64,000 nt of DNA, from the NCBI GenBank assembly GCA_965247565.1, contig CBDFHF010000003.1:1922001-1986000 (forward strand). The letters are read 5' to 3'. Position numbers and translations under genes: made by a program. The notes beneath the pieces were generated by a model. It had not been told where the DNA came from and searched no databases. It saw only the letters and a program-made list of their open reading frames with translations. The stretch's first letter is position 1, and each line of letters begins with the position of its first letter. This DNA comes from CBDFHF01 sp965247565 (GTDB lineage Bacteria; Pseudomonadota; Gammaproteobacteria; Methylococcales; Methylomonadaceae). Shown one piece after another: positions 1 to 8,986 of the stretch.

Positions 1-116
1 TCTGGGTCAATAGCGTTCTGAATGTTTTGCTGTTACGTTTCAGAAATATTTGGGCTAGGCGTTTTAGGTTATCATCGGATATGTTTAATTTGATTTAGTT
101 TTGGAGAACACTTTAT

Positions 117-323
117 ATGAGATTTAACCCCTGTGTTGATGAGTGCACTAAAGAAGGCACTCATTGCGAAGGTTGCGGGCGTTCGCATGAAGAAATTGCC
201 GCTACTAAGCAAATCGTACAATCGGCAGTCGTTTTTATTAAGAAGCAAGAATACGAAAACCCTGAAGTTTTTGTTGCTGCTATTGGTAAAAGTATTTTGA
301 AAAAACTGCAAAAAGAGAGTTAA
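117..323 (+). CDS. Small Cys-rich DUF1289-like protein
   Basis: This gene encodes a 68-residue protein. Its N-terminal third holds closely spaced cysteines (CVDEC, then HCEGCGRSHEEI), which resembles the Cys-rich signature of the DUF1289 family. The rest is a predicted helical Lys/Glu-rich segment with no signal peptide. A GGAG ribosome binding site lies about 10 bases before the ATG. The cysteines suggest metal binding, but the function is unknown. It stands alone, followed by about 600 bases without a recognisable gene. Confidence 0.7.
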   Translation: MRFNPCVDECTKEGTHCEGCGRSHEEIAATKQIVQSAVVFIKKQEYENPEVFVAAIGKSILKKLQKES

Positions 324-926
324 TCGCCTAGGCGACAGAGGTGCTCTTCGACTTTCTGTCCCGGGTTGTAGGAGCGGAGTGTAATAATTTTTACCAGCTC
401 AACACAAAAAACCATTGTTTCCTGGCGTACTTTTAATTTTACGTCTTAAAACTGTAGGGGCGGCGATCAGTTTTGAGGTTGAAAAGGCGTTTGTAACGCA
501 AAACTCTCAATGAGGCCAATTTTTACTCTATCACTTGATAAGCGATTTTCTGGGGCCGATTATCGGAGTCCTGGCTTGCCTGGTTCTTATACGTTCTGAT
601 TCACATGCTTTAAAGAGTTTTTAAAACGCCAATTCCTAAGGCTGAAATAGGCCGGGGCATTGAGTTTCTTGTATTTATTTAAGCGGTTATTAGGAAGTTG
701 CCAAATACTTCTTTTTAAACCAGCTTTATTCATGGCACATGAAAATTATGACTAACTATTGAACCTTTAAAGTGCAACTTGGAATAGACCACCGATTAGG
801 TTTGGCGAGTTATTGCTAAAAGATGGGGTAAGACGCCATTGAAGCCCCCATTGGTATTAACTTCATCGAAACTCTGATCGCTCAGGTCAACATAATCTAA
901 CACAATAGTTAAAGAAAGGAAGAATC
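324..926. other. Intergenic stretch without recognised gene
   Basis: About 600 bases with no convincing reading frame. The longest ATG-started frame I read is about 29 codons (from 511) and has no good ribosome binding site. I recognise no tRNA, riboswitch core or repeat. A structured RNA cannot be excluded by eye. Confidence 0.5.
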
Positions 927-1805
927 ATGAAAATCCCGTATTTCCCCTTAATGGCCCTCAGTTTGGTTAATGCTCTTGCGGCACCCGACGTGCTTGCTTC
1001 CAATGTATCTATCGGTAGTAATATTTGGACGCCAACCGGACCGGCTGGCATTATCTATGGCGACAGTACGGTGAATAGTTCGCCGACGGGAAATACCCAG
1101 TTTGGTTATTTAACAACATCTGGCGGCATCAGCGGCGCTTCGCCCTTGGTGTTGAGAAATGAAGGGCGTGGTACCGAGAATCAAACCAATGGTTCGAAGA
1201 TTCAATCGAGTGTGTTCAATGCCAGTTCCAATGACACATTGACGCTTTACTTTAACTACGTTTCTACGGATGGTCGTGGATATGACGATTATGCTTGGGC
1301 CCGGCTAGTTAACGCAGGAACTAACGATACAGCTGCTTGGTTATTCACGGCGCGTAGCACTAATTCTGCAAACGGCAATGTGGTGCCGGGTAATGTTTTG
1401 AATCGCCAAGCTGACAACAATTTACCTGACGAACTAGATGCCGTATTGAATGACGGCAATACCGTTGGTTTTGATGTGGCCAGCACAGACTGGAGCCCGC
1501 TAGGCGCTTCGAGCGGTATTTGTTGGGATGATGCAAACACTTGCGGTCCCACTGGATGGGTTAAGTCGGACTACTCTTTCGTGGCTGCTGGATCTTATTT
1601 TCTTGAATTCGGGGTGATCAACTGGGGTGACGAAATATTCGATACGGCGCTTGCTTTTGATTTCGACGGGTTACAACAAGCTAATTTTAACGGTGTGACA
1701 GTCGTGCCTCCAGTGACAGTTCCTTTGCCGGGAGGCTTTATGCTAATGTCTGCGGGCTTATTAACCGTTATATCTCGTAGAAATCTTTTAAGGCGCAAAG
1801 CTTAA
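927..1805 (+). CDS. Secreted protein with VPLP-type C-terminal sorting signal
   Basis: A 292-residue exported protein. It has an N-terminal signal peptide (about residues 1-24, ending near DVLA), a beta-rich Asn/Gly/Ser/Thr-rich body with no recognised enzyme motif, and a C-terminal tail. The tail is a VPLPGG motif, a hydrophobic segment and then basic residues (RRNLLRRK). That tripartite tail is the layout of PEP-CTERM/VPLPA-CTERM sorting signals handled by exosortases, and an exosortase-EpsI gene is present at 29924. An AAGGA ribosome binding site lies 7 bases before the ATG. The likely role is as a surface or extracellular matrix protein; the specific function is unknown. Confidence 0.8.
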   Translation: MKIPYFPLMALSLVNALAAPDVLASNVSIGSNIWTPTGPAGIIYGDSTVNSSPTGNTQFGYLTTSGGISGASPLVLRNEGRGTENQTNGSKIQSSVFNASSNDTLTLYFNYVSTDGRGYDDYAWARLVNAGTNDTAAWLFTARSTNSANGNVVPGNVLNRQADNNLPDELDAVLNDGNTVGFDVASTDWSPLGASSGICWDDANTCGPTGWVKSDYSFVAAGSYFLEFGVINWGDEIFDTALAFDFDGLQQANFNGVTVVPPVTVPLPGGFMLMSAGLLTVISRRNLLRRKA

Positions 1806-1818
1806 ACGGATTGCAAGC

Positions 1819-1861
1819 AAATCATCCTGACTACAGTTCTAGTTCTTAGTCAGGATGATTT
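1819..1861 (+). terminator. Perfect 15-bp stem hairpin after the sorting-tail gene
   Basis: AAATCATCCTGACTA at 1819-1833 pairs perfectly with its complement at 1847-1861, around a 13-base loop. A short T run ends the right arm. It lies 14 bases after the stop codon at 1805 and fits a transcription terminator. Confidence 0.75.
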
Positions 1862-1969
1862 TGCGTCTGAGAGATGCGCATATTCACTACGCGACGAACT
1901 ATGTAATCATCCACGACATATCGTTGTGGCTGGAAACTCAATGCTTGTCGTTGCAAATCTCGCTGCCAT

Positions 1970-1999
1970 TTGACACGAAAGAGGCAATTCCAGCATTAT
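1970..1999 (+). promoter_or_regulatory. Candidate sigma-70 promoter
   Basis: A TTGACA -35 box at 1970-1975 and a CATTAT -10 box at 1994-1999, spaced 18 bases, lie 28 bases before the ATG at 2028. The -35 box is perfect and the -10 box is moderate. This is predicted from sequence only. Confidence 0.5.
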
Positions 2000-2027
2000 G
2001 TCCTGATGAATTTACTGGTGTACCAAT

Positions 2028-3665
2028 ATGAGAACACATTTCACGATACTGCTGGCTGTCATTTTATTGATGTTTATAAACGTGGTTTCAGCTGCGACCT
2101 ATGAAAATTCAGTGATTGAATTGCCATTAAAAACGCCCAAGCTTAGCACTTTGACTTCAGATATTCAGGCGGCTAACGGTAACATTCAAGTCAATTTGCA
2201 GATTGCTTACGGTAATAACGGGGCATTGACCTGCACAAACGTTTCTACCCTTGAAGAAAACCTTGCTACTTGCCAGGGGGTGCAAAAAGGTAAAAACTAC
2301 TCTCTTACTGTGATTTCTCCTGATAATGCCCGTTTAAAATTAAAAGGTGTTGTAACGGCAAACTATGCAAATGCCGTTTATAAAGGTGGTAAAGGCAAAT
2401 TAAAATCTAAAAGAGTTTCTGTTGATATTAGCTTTACTGAGCCAGTAAATTCCTCGTTAGTACTCAACCAGATGACTGATAGGGATGGAAAATTAACGGG
2501 TACCGGCAAGTTTAAGTCAGGATATAGCGATTTGGTTTATGAGAGTGGAGTTGTCGGTAGTATCAAAAAAGGCAACATGTTTTGGACACTAAAAAATACT
2601 GCGGGTAAGCTCACCTTTAAAGGTAGGTATCAAAATAATCAGTGGGTCGGCAAGTTGTCTGGAAGCGTACCACCCTCAAAGTTGTCGCTCTCCGTAGTTT
2701 CCACTCCTGATTGCGTTAACAGTTGCACAAATACTGACAATTCGGGTGATAACGGCAATGGCGGAGTGATACCCAAAATCAGTGGACGGTTGTGGCACAC
2801 TGATTACGCGCTTGATTATAGTGAAGGTACCCACCTTGCTTTTCTTTCCGGCGCTCTTCCTGCCACGATTACGCAAAAGTTGTCCGCCTATCCCTGGCCA
2901 GATGGTGATCAATACATTGTTTCAGACGCTAATGTGACCGACGATTATACTGATCTATCCGTTTACAATACTGGCACGAGTAATCTGATTTTCAAAGACA
3001 GTTTGGATGGCTATGTCCGCAACGTCAAACCATCGCCGGTAAGTAAGCAGATTGTTATGTTTACATGGGGCAAGGATATGCTTGATGACCCCGTTTATAT
3101 TTTTTACGATTTAGCGGCAAAAAAAGTACTTAAGGCCATCACTGTCAACGATGCCTTAATCAATTGGTTGCCCGATGGAAATTACATGCGAATTACTCCG
3201 GCGGGTGCCATCTATAAAGGCACAATCGTCTTAGGCGAACAGGAACAAGCGATTGGGCAACTTACCATCCCATTTGACCGTAAACCATGGGATTTATGGG
3301 TAAATCCACAGGGCACTCAAATTATCGTGCAATTGGTGGTGTTGTCGATTGATAGAAAAATCTCCGATAGCGATCTATGGATTGCCAATCTTGATGGGAC
3401 AAATTTGGAGAGAGTAACCCGTACTAACATGACGCATAGTGCTATCTGGTCTCCCGATGGCCAACATATCGCCTTTGACCGAGACACGGGGATGTATTGC
3501 GGTGGCTGGTATTGTGCAGGTAGTTGCTCGCTGTGGTACGTGCCCTTCACTGCTCGTGAAGTTGTCGCAGTCCCTGCTGCTAAGGATGCTGAAGTTTTTA
3601 CCGTAAAAAATCGTCAGGGTGACTCTAGGGGGTTAGGTTGTGATTTGTTGGGATGGACTCCTTAA
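2028..3665 (+). CDS. Secreted protein with C-terminal TolB/WD40-like propeller repeats
   Basis: A 545-residue protein with a clear signal peptide (about residues 1-22, ending VVSAA). The N-terminal half is Lys/Thr/Asn-rich and beta-like, with no recognised family. A Gly/Asn/Asp-rich linker follows near residues 230-245. The C-terminal half has propeller-type blades, including an IWSPDGQHIAFDRD segment typical of TolB/PD40 repeats. Cysteines near the C-terminus (YCGGWYCAGSC) could form disulfides. No catalytic motif is visible. There is no clear Shine-Dalgarno, but a promoter-like element lies just upstream. The likely location is periplasmic or extracellular; the function is unknown. Confidence 0.75.
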   Translation: MRTHFTILLAVILLMFINVVSAATYENSVIELPLKTPKLSTLTSDIQAANGNIQVNLQIAYGNNGALTCTNVSTLEENLATCQGVQKGKNYSLTVISPDNARLKLKGVVTANYANAVYKGGKGKLKSKRVSVDISFTEPVNSSLVLNQMTDRDGKLTGTGKFKSGYSDLVYESGVVGSIKKGNMFWTLKNTAGKLTFKGRYQNNQWVGKLSGSVPPSKLSLSVVSTPDCVNSCTNTDNSGDNGNGGVIPKISGRLWHTDYALDYSEGTHLAFLSGALPATITQKLSAYPWPDGDQYIVSDANVTDDYTDLSVYNTGTSNLIFKDSLDGYVRNVKPSPVSKQIVMFTWGKDMLDDPVYIFYDLAAKKVLKAITVNDALINWLPDGNYMRITPAGAIYKGTIVLGEQEQAIGQLTIPFDRKPWDLWVNPQGTQIIVQLVVLSIDRKISDSDLWIANLDGTNLERVTRTNMTHSAIWSPDGQHIAFDRDTGMYCGGWYCAGSCSLWYVPFTAREVVAVPAAKDAEVFTVKNRQGDSRGLGCDLLGWTP

Positions 3666-3865
3666 TGATTAAAGCGAGTTAGCTAATATTGGCTCAAGAT
3701 GTGCTGACTTTTTGTTAATGTGCAAGAGGGTTGGTACTTCGAGAATATGTGGTTTTAGCGTGCGATAATTGTGGTGACAGAATCCTATTGAGTGACTGTA
3801 AGCATTGGTCTTACGACAGATGCTTGTTTGGGGCGTTCGGCCTGTTGTGTGAGCATTTAAAGCCG

Positions 3866-4414
3866 TCAAAACGCCGGTTTATTTTCCAAGGCTTCGTAGC
3901 GGGCAATGCTAGAAAGTATTTCTATTTTAGCTTCTTCAATGCCAAACCACCCTTGTATCTTTACCCATTTGTCGTGTTCCAAATCTTTATAATGTTCGAA
4001 GAAATGGCTGATTTTATCTAAGCGGTTTTGCGATATATCCTGATAAGTTTTGATGCGGTCATAAGCAGAGGTGAGTTGTTGAACTGGAACCGCCAGTACT
4101 TTGGCATCGTCGCCGGCTTCATCAATCATTTTTAATATGCCGATAGGTCGACACCGGACCACACACCCGGCCAGAACCGGATCAGGAGTGATGACTAACA
4201 CATCTACAGGATCGCCATCACCCGATAAACTTTGCGGAATATAGCCGTAGTTGGTGGGGTACTGCATGGCGGTTCCCATAAACCTGTCGACCGTTAGCGC
4301 CCCTGTTTCTTTATCCATTTCATATTTCACTGGCTTGCTGTAGGCGGGGATTTCGATAATTACGTTGATGTCCATAGGTACGTCCTGTCCAGAGTAGATT
4401 TTTTTCAGTGACAT
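3866..4414 (-). CDS. ppa: Inorganic pyrophosphatase
   Basis: Family I soluble pyrophosphatase, hydrolysing PPi from biosynthetic reactions to two phosphates in the cytoplasm. The protein is 182 residues from the chosen start (MSLKKIYSG). The signature GDGDPVDVLV carries the metal-binding aspartates, and the YPTNYGYIPQ segment is also typical. The frame stays open for 20 more codons upstream, but the ATG at 4414 has an AAGGAA ribosome binding site at good distance and gives the usual family length. It is divergent from the DUF2797 gene at 4489, with about 74 bases for both promoters. Confidence 0.95.
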   Translation of the reverse strand: MSLKKIYSGQDVPMDINVIIEIPAYSKPVKYEMDKETGALTVDRFMGTAMQYPTNYGYIPQSLSGDGDPVDVLVITPDPVLAGCVVRCRPIGILKMIDEAGDDAKVLAVPVQQLTSAYDRIKTYQDISQNRLDKISHFFEHYKDLEHDKWVKIQGWFGIEEAKIEILSSIARYEALENKPAF

Positions 4415-4488
4415 GGCGTTTCCTTGGGTTGTTGCGAAGTTCGTGAGATTATAACAGCTACGCTTAATTCTCATTGAGGAAAGCCTGA

Positions 4489-5304
4489 ATGCAGGGATAT
4501 ACAGGAAAAATGTTTAGTCAATTGGGGCAACCGGTAAAATATGAGTTGCCTTTGAATGATGAAAAAATCTATTTAAATTCGTTGATTGGTTCAACCATTA
4601 CGCTGAAGTTTACTGGCCGAATCCGCTGTATACATTGTCAAAAAACCACCAAAAAAAGTTTTAATCAGGGTTATTGCTATCCTTGTTTCACTAAATTAGC
4701 GCAGTGCGATATGTGTATCATGAAGCCTGAAACTTGCCATTATCAAGCAGGCACATGTCGCGAGCCTGCTTGGGGTGAAACGTTTTGTTTTCAGCCGCAT
4801 GTGGTGTACCTGGCTAATTCTAGTGGTATTAAGGTGGGCATAACCCGGCACACGCAAACTCCTACCCGATGGATCGATCAAGGTGCCTTGCAGGCACTAC
4901 CTATTTTTAGAGTGCAATCGCGTTTGCAATCTGGCTTGATAGAGGTAGCACTAGCCAAGCATGTCTGCGACAAAACTAATTGGCAGCAAATGCTTAAATC
5001 TCATGCTGAGCCGATCGATTTAGTTGCCAAACGTGATGAATTAATGGCAGTTTGTCGCGATGAACTTGCTGATATTAAGGAGAGATTTGACTCGAAAGCG
5101 ATTGATTTTTTAGCGGATGAAAAGCCTATCATTATCGACTATCCTATAAAGTCATACCCCACAAAGATTAAATCTTTAAATTTTGATAAAGAGCCTGAGG
5201 TCAGTGGTATTTTACAGGGCATAAAAGGACAGTATTTGCTGTTGGATAGTGGGGTGTTGAATATTCGAAAATTTACCGGATACGAGCTTGATTTTAAGGC
5301 CTGA
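4489..5304 (+). CDS. DUF2797 family protein
   Basis: A 271-residue cytoplasmic protein that resembles DUF2797. The N-terminal part has zinc-ribbon-like cysteine pairs (CIHCQ, CYPCF, CDMC). A conserved region follows with VYLANSSGIKVGITR and PTRWIDQGA. That segment recalls a GIY-YIG-like core (VYLA...KVGIT), which is my inference. No biochemical role is established to my knowledge. The start at 4489 is chosen for its GAGGAAAG ribosome binding site; a second ATG lies 7 codons in. It is transcribed divergently from ppa. Confidence 0.8.
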   Translation: MQGYTGKMFSQLGQPVKYELPLNDEKIYLNSLIGSTITLKFTGRIRCIHCQKTTKKSFNQGYCYPCFTKLAQCDMCIMKPETCHYQAGTCREPAWGETFCFQPHVVYLANSSGIKVGITRHTQTPTRWIDQGALQALPIFRVQSRLQSGLIEVALAKHVCDKTNWQQMLKSHAEPIDLVAKRDELMAVCRDELADIKERFDSKAIDFLADEKPIIIDYPIKSYPTKIKSLNFDKEPEVSGILQGIKGQYLLLDSGVLNIRKFTGYELDFKA

Positions 5305-5540
5305 TAAATCAAAATTTGCGTATTGTGTTTGATTATTACACTAAATAATATCGGGGTGGGGTAATTACAAAATCACTCGAAACCTGTAAAATGGCCGCTT
5401 AGTCTTGACGAAAATCCATAACTGATGTTACGCCAGCTAACTCGTTTTTTAAAAACTGAGTATTTTTGTCTTGAATTTTAAAAAACACCTATAACCGGCT
5501 GCAATAGTAAGCCATATTTAAGTTTATTGAGGATATTAGC

Positions 5541-7277
5541 GTGGAGCTAAACGGCGCACAAATTGTAGTTCAGAGTCTTATTGACGAGGGTGTAGAGTAT
5601 ATTTTTGGCTATCCTGGTGGAGCGGTGTTGCATTTATACGATGCGCTGTTCCAACAAGAAGATATTAAGCACATCTTAGTTCGTCACGAGCAGGGTGCAA
5701 CTCATGCAGCAGACGGTTACGCGCGCGCTACCGGCAAACCTGGTGTTGTTTTGGTCACTTCGGGTCCCGGTGCAACCAATGCGGTTACCGGAATCGCTAC
5801 AGCTTACATGGATTCAATTCCACTAGTGGTTCTTTCCGGACAAGTTTCTTTACCTGTAATTGGTAGCGATGCTTTCCAAGAAGTTGATATGGTGGGCATC
5901 ACTCGGCCCTGCGTGAAGCATAATTTTCTGGTTAAAGACGTCAGTCAGCTAGCGGAGACTATCAAAAAAGCTTTTTATGTGGCGACAACTGGTCGTCCAG
6001 GTCCTGTGGTTGTTGATATACCCAAAGACATCACTGCGCCTAACATTAAGGTGCCCTTTAAATACCCTAAAAAAGTGAGTATTCGCTCCTATAACCCAGC
6101 AGTTACAGGTCACAAAGGTCAAATCAAAAAAGCAGTCGAGTTATTGTTAAATGCCAAACAGCCGATTATTTATTCCGGTGGCGGTGTGGTGTTGGGTGAA
6201 GCCGCCAAAGAATTGATTGAGTTTACACAATTATTGGGTTACCCGATTACCAACACCTTAATGGGTTTGGGTGCATATCCAGCCACAGATAAGCAATTTG
6301 TAGGTATGTTGGGAATGCACGGCACTTACGAAGCGAATATGGCGATGCATGAAAGCGATGTCATTATCGCTGTTGGCGCTCGTTTTGACGATAGGGTGAC
6401 CGGTAAGCTAGATATGTTTTGCCCGCATGCCAAAATAATCCATATTGATGTAGATCCTGCATCAATATCCAAGACCGTTAGAGTCGACGTGCCTATCGTC
6501 GGAGACGTCAAGCCAGTATTAGAACAAATGATCGAAATGATCAAAGAAAGTAAAACCAAAACACATAAAAAGGCTTTGGAAGCTTGGTGGAAGCAAATCG
6601 CGCAATGGCAAGCCGTCAATTGTTTAGAGTATGACCGTGAAAGTCGATTGATTAAGCCGCAGTTTGTCATTGAAGAGTTATATAAAGTTACCAAAGGCGA
6701 TGCTTATGTAACTTCCGATGTGGGTCAGCATCAAATGTGGGCGGCCCAATACTATCCTTTTGATAAACCGCGTCGTTGGATCAATTCAGGTGGTTTAGGT
6801 ACGATGGGTTTTGGTTTGCCAGCGGCCATTGGTGTTAAATTAGCGTTTCCTGATGCCGATGTGGCTTGTGTTACTGGGGAAGCTAGTATTCAAATGTGCA
6901 TACAAGAGTTATCGACTGCCTTGCAATATAAAACTCCAGTTAAGATTATTAACTTGAATAATCGTTACATGGGTATGGTACGGCAGTGGCAGGAGTTCTC
7001 TTACGAAAGTCGCTATTCGCATTCTTATATGGATTGCATCCCGGAGTTTGTAAAGCTCGCAGAAGCTTATGGCCATGTTGGTATACGCATTGATAAGCCC
7101 GAAGAAGTCAGGCCAGCATTGGAAAAAGCCTTTTTACTGAAAGATCGTACGGTATTTTTGGACATCATGACTGACCGCACAGAAAACGTTTATCCGATGA
7201 TAGAGGCCGGCAAAGGCCATCACGACATGAAACTAAGAGTTGCTACCGGCACAACCACTGACAGGGAATTGGCATAA
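5541..7277 (+). CDS. ilvB: Acetolactate synthase large subunit
   Basis: Catalytic subunit of acetohydroxyacid synthase. It condenses pyruvate with pyruvate or 2-oxobutyrate in the first common step of valine, leucine and isoleucine synthesis. It is 578 residues, normal for the family. The N-terminal TPP-binding domain includes GYPGGAVL, the catalytic Glu region RHEQGATHAADGYAR and TSGPGATN. A central FAD-binding-like domain and a C-terminal TPP-binding domain (LNNRYMGMVRQWQ) follow. The cofactor motif reads TGEAS where many homologues have GDGS. Start is GTG at 5541, with GAGG 8 bases upstream. The stop overlaps the ilvH start by one base (TAATG), so the two subunits are translationally coupled. 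IlvI is an equally good label. Confidence 0.96.
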   Translation: MELNGAQIVVQSLIDEGVEYIFGYPGGAVLHLYDALFQQEDIKHILVRHEQGATHAADGYARATGKPGVVLVTSGPGATNAVTGIATAYMDSIPLVVLSGQVSLPVIGSDAFQEVDMVGITRPCVKHNFLVKDVSQLAETIKKAFYVATTGRPGPVVVDIPKDITAPNIKVPFKYPKKVSIRSYNPAVTGHKGQIKKAVELLLNAKQPIIYSGGGVVLGEAAKELIEFTQLLGYPITNTLMGLGAYPATDKQFVGMLGMHGTYEANMAMHESDVIIAVGARFDDRVTGKLDMFCPHAKIIHIDVDPASISKTVRVDVPIVGDVKPVLEQMIEMIKESKTKTHKKALEAWWKQIAQWQAVNCLEYDRESRLIKPQFVIEELYKVTKGDAYVTSDVGQHQMWAAQYYPFDKPRRWINSGGLGTMGFGLPAAIGVKLAFPDADVACVTGEASIQMCIQELSTALQYKTPVKIINLNNRYMGMVRQWQEFSYESRYSHSYMDCIPEFVKLAEAYGHVGIRIDKPEEVRPALEKAFLLKDRTVFLDIMTDRTENVYPMIEAGKGHHDMKLRVATGTTTDRELA

Positions 7278-7768
7278 TGAGACATATTATTTCAATACTG
7301 ATTGAAAACGAAGCCGGTGCCTTGTCGCGTGTGGCGGGCTTGTTTTCTGCGCGTGGCTACAATATTGAATCACTGACAGTCGCTGCCACTGAAGACCCCA
7401 GTTTATCAAGAATGACCTTAGTGACTCGCGGTAGCGAAAATATTATTGAACAGATTACCAAACAGTTGAACAAACTGATTGATGTAGTTAAGCTCATCGA
7501 TTTGGCCGAATCTGCTCATATCGAACGCGAGCTGATGATGGTTAAGGTCAAGACTACCGAAAAAACCCGCGAAGAAATCAGAAGTTTGGCAAATATTTTT
7601 CGGGGTCGTATTATCGATGTGACATCAAGTTCTTATGTAGTCGAAATGACCGGGCCTTCCGATAAGTTGGACTCATTTATTGCAGCTATTGATGCGGATA
7701 GCATTATCGAGGTAGTGAGGTCTGGTCCGACAGGTATTTCCCGCGGCGAAAAAGGGTTACACTTATAA
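7277..7768 (+). CDS. ilvH: Acetolactate synthase small (regulatory) subunit
   Basis: Regulatory subunit that activates the large subunit and normally confers valine feedback inhibition. It is 163 residues. The N-terminal ACT domain starts RHIISILIENEAGALSRVAG and is followed by GLFSARGYNIESLTVA, both highly conserved. A C-terminal ACT-like half ends with the conserved GPTGISRGEK. It overlaps ilvB by one base. ilvC follows after 51 bases, in keeping with a single operon. Confidence 0.96.
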   Translation: MRHIISILIENEAGALSRVAGLFSARGYNIESLTVAATEDPSLSRMTLVTRGSENIIEQITKQLNKLIDVVKLIDLAESAHIERELMMVKVKTTEKTREEIRSLANIFRGRIIDVTSSSYVVEMTGPSDKLDSFIAAIDADSIIEVVRSGPTGISRGEKGLHL

Positions 7769-7819
7769 ATCTTAGTTTATTAACTAATCTTCAAATTTAT
7801 CTAAAAACAGGAAAAATAC

Positions 7820-8836
7820 ATGCAAGTTTATTACGACAAAGACGCCGATTTATCAATCATTAAAGCGAAAAAAGTAGCGATTATTGGTTACGGCTCACAA
7901 GGCCATGCCCATGCCAACAATCTGAAAGATTCTGGCGTTGATGTCTTGGTTGGACTGCGTTCCGGTTCGGCTTCGGTTGCTAAAGCCCAGGCCTCCGGAT
8001 TAACTGTTAAAGAGGTGCCCGCCGCAATTGCCGGTGCAGATGTGGTTATGATTTTGACCCCGGATGAGTTTCAAGCGCAATTGTACAAGGCTGAAATTGA
8101 GCCCAACATCAAACAAGGTGCGGTATTGGCGTTTGCACACGGTTTTTCCATTTTGTACAACCAAGTCGTACCACGCGCCGATTTGGATGTCATTATGATT
8201 GCACCTAAAGCACCAGGCCATACGGTACGCTCAGAATTCGTTCGTGGCGGTGGTATTCCTGATTTAATTGCTATTCATCAAGATGCTTCAGGCAAGGCGA
8301 AAAGCATTGCATTATCTTACGCTTCAGCCATTGGCGGCGGTCGCTCTGGCATCATCGAAACCACATTTCGCGACGAAGCTGAAACCGATTTGTTCGGTGA
8401 ACAGGCTGTATTGTGCGGTGGTGCTGTAGAGCTGGTTAAAGCTGGTTTTGAAACCCTGGTGGAAGCGGGCTATGCGCCGGAAATGGCTTATTTTGAATGC
8501 TTGCATGAGCTAAAACTGATTGTTGATTTAATGTATGAAGGCGGAATCGCCAATATGAACTACTCCATTTCTAACAATGCAGAGTACGGTGAATATGTTA
8601 CTGGACCTAAAATTATCAACGAAGAAAGTCGTTGGGCGATGCGTGATGCGTTAAAAAATATTCAAAATGGCGAATATGCAAAGAAGTTTATTTTGGAAGG
8701 ATTAACGAACTATCCAGAAATGACCGCCAGACGTCGCTTGAATGCTGAGCATCCGATTGAAGTGGTCGGTGCTAAATTGCGCAGTATGATGCCGTGGATT
8801 AAAGCCAACCAAATCGTCGATAAGTCCAAAAATTAA
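7820..8836 (+). CDS. ilvC: Ketol-acid reductoisomerase
   Basis: NADPH-dependent isomeroreductase that converts acetolactate or acetohydroxybutyrate to the dihydroxy acid, the second step of branched-chain amino acid synthesis. At 338 residues it is a class I (short) enzyme. The Rossmann motif GYGSQGHAHANNLKDSG lies near residues 24-40. The Mg-binding acidic region (DEAETDLFGEQAVLCGG) and the C-terminal knotted helical domain (ECLHELKLIVDLMYEGG) are intact. It is the last gene of the ilvBHC operon and is followed by a strong terminator. Confidence 0.97.
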   Translation: MQVYYDKDADLSIIKAKKVAIIGYGSQGHAHANNLKDSGVDVLVGLRSGSASVAKAQASGLTVKEVPAAIAGADVVMILTPDEFQAQLYKAEIEPNIKQGAVLAFAHGFSILYNQVVPRADLDVIMIAPKAPGHTVRSEFVRGGGIPDLIAIHQDASGKAKSIALSYASAIGGGRSGIIETTFRDEAETDLFGEQAVLCGGAVELVKAGFETLVEAGYAPEMAYFECLHELKLIVDLMYEGGIANMNYSISNNAEYGEYVTGPKIINEESRWAMRDALKNIQNGEYAKKFILEGLTNYPEMTARRRLNAEHPIEVVGAKLRSMMPWIKANQIVDKSKN

Positions 8837-8859
8837 AAGCAATTAAGGTTTTACCCTTT

Positions 8860-8887
8860 AAAAACCCGTCTTTTGACGGGTTTTTTT
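8860..8887 (+). terminator. Rho-independent terminator of ilvBHC
   Basis: AAAACCCGTC, a TTTT loop, then GACGGG and seven Ts. The stem directly abuts the T tract and starts 24 bases after the ilvC stop. Confidence 0.92.
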
Positions 8888-8986
8888 ATGACTTACGACT
8901 TATTGCCACACAATTGAGCTCGGTTTAACGGAGACTGGTGAGTTTTAGGTTGGAGGGAACTAAAGCAGCCACCTTTTGCTTACGTC

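Noticed and set aside
3731..4021. Plus-strand open frame of 96 codons
   Set aside because: It runs largely antisense to ppa and matches nothing; ppa is certain.
5305..5540. Leader-peptide attenuator for ilvBHC
   Set aside because: No short frame rich in Ile, Val or Leu codons with a following terminator pair could be read in the upstream region.
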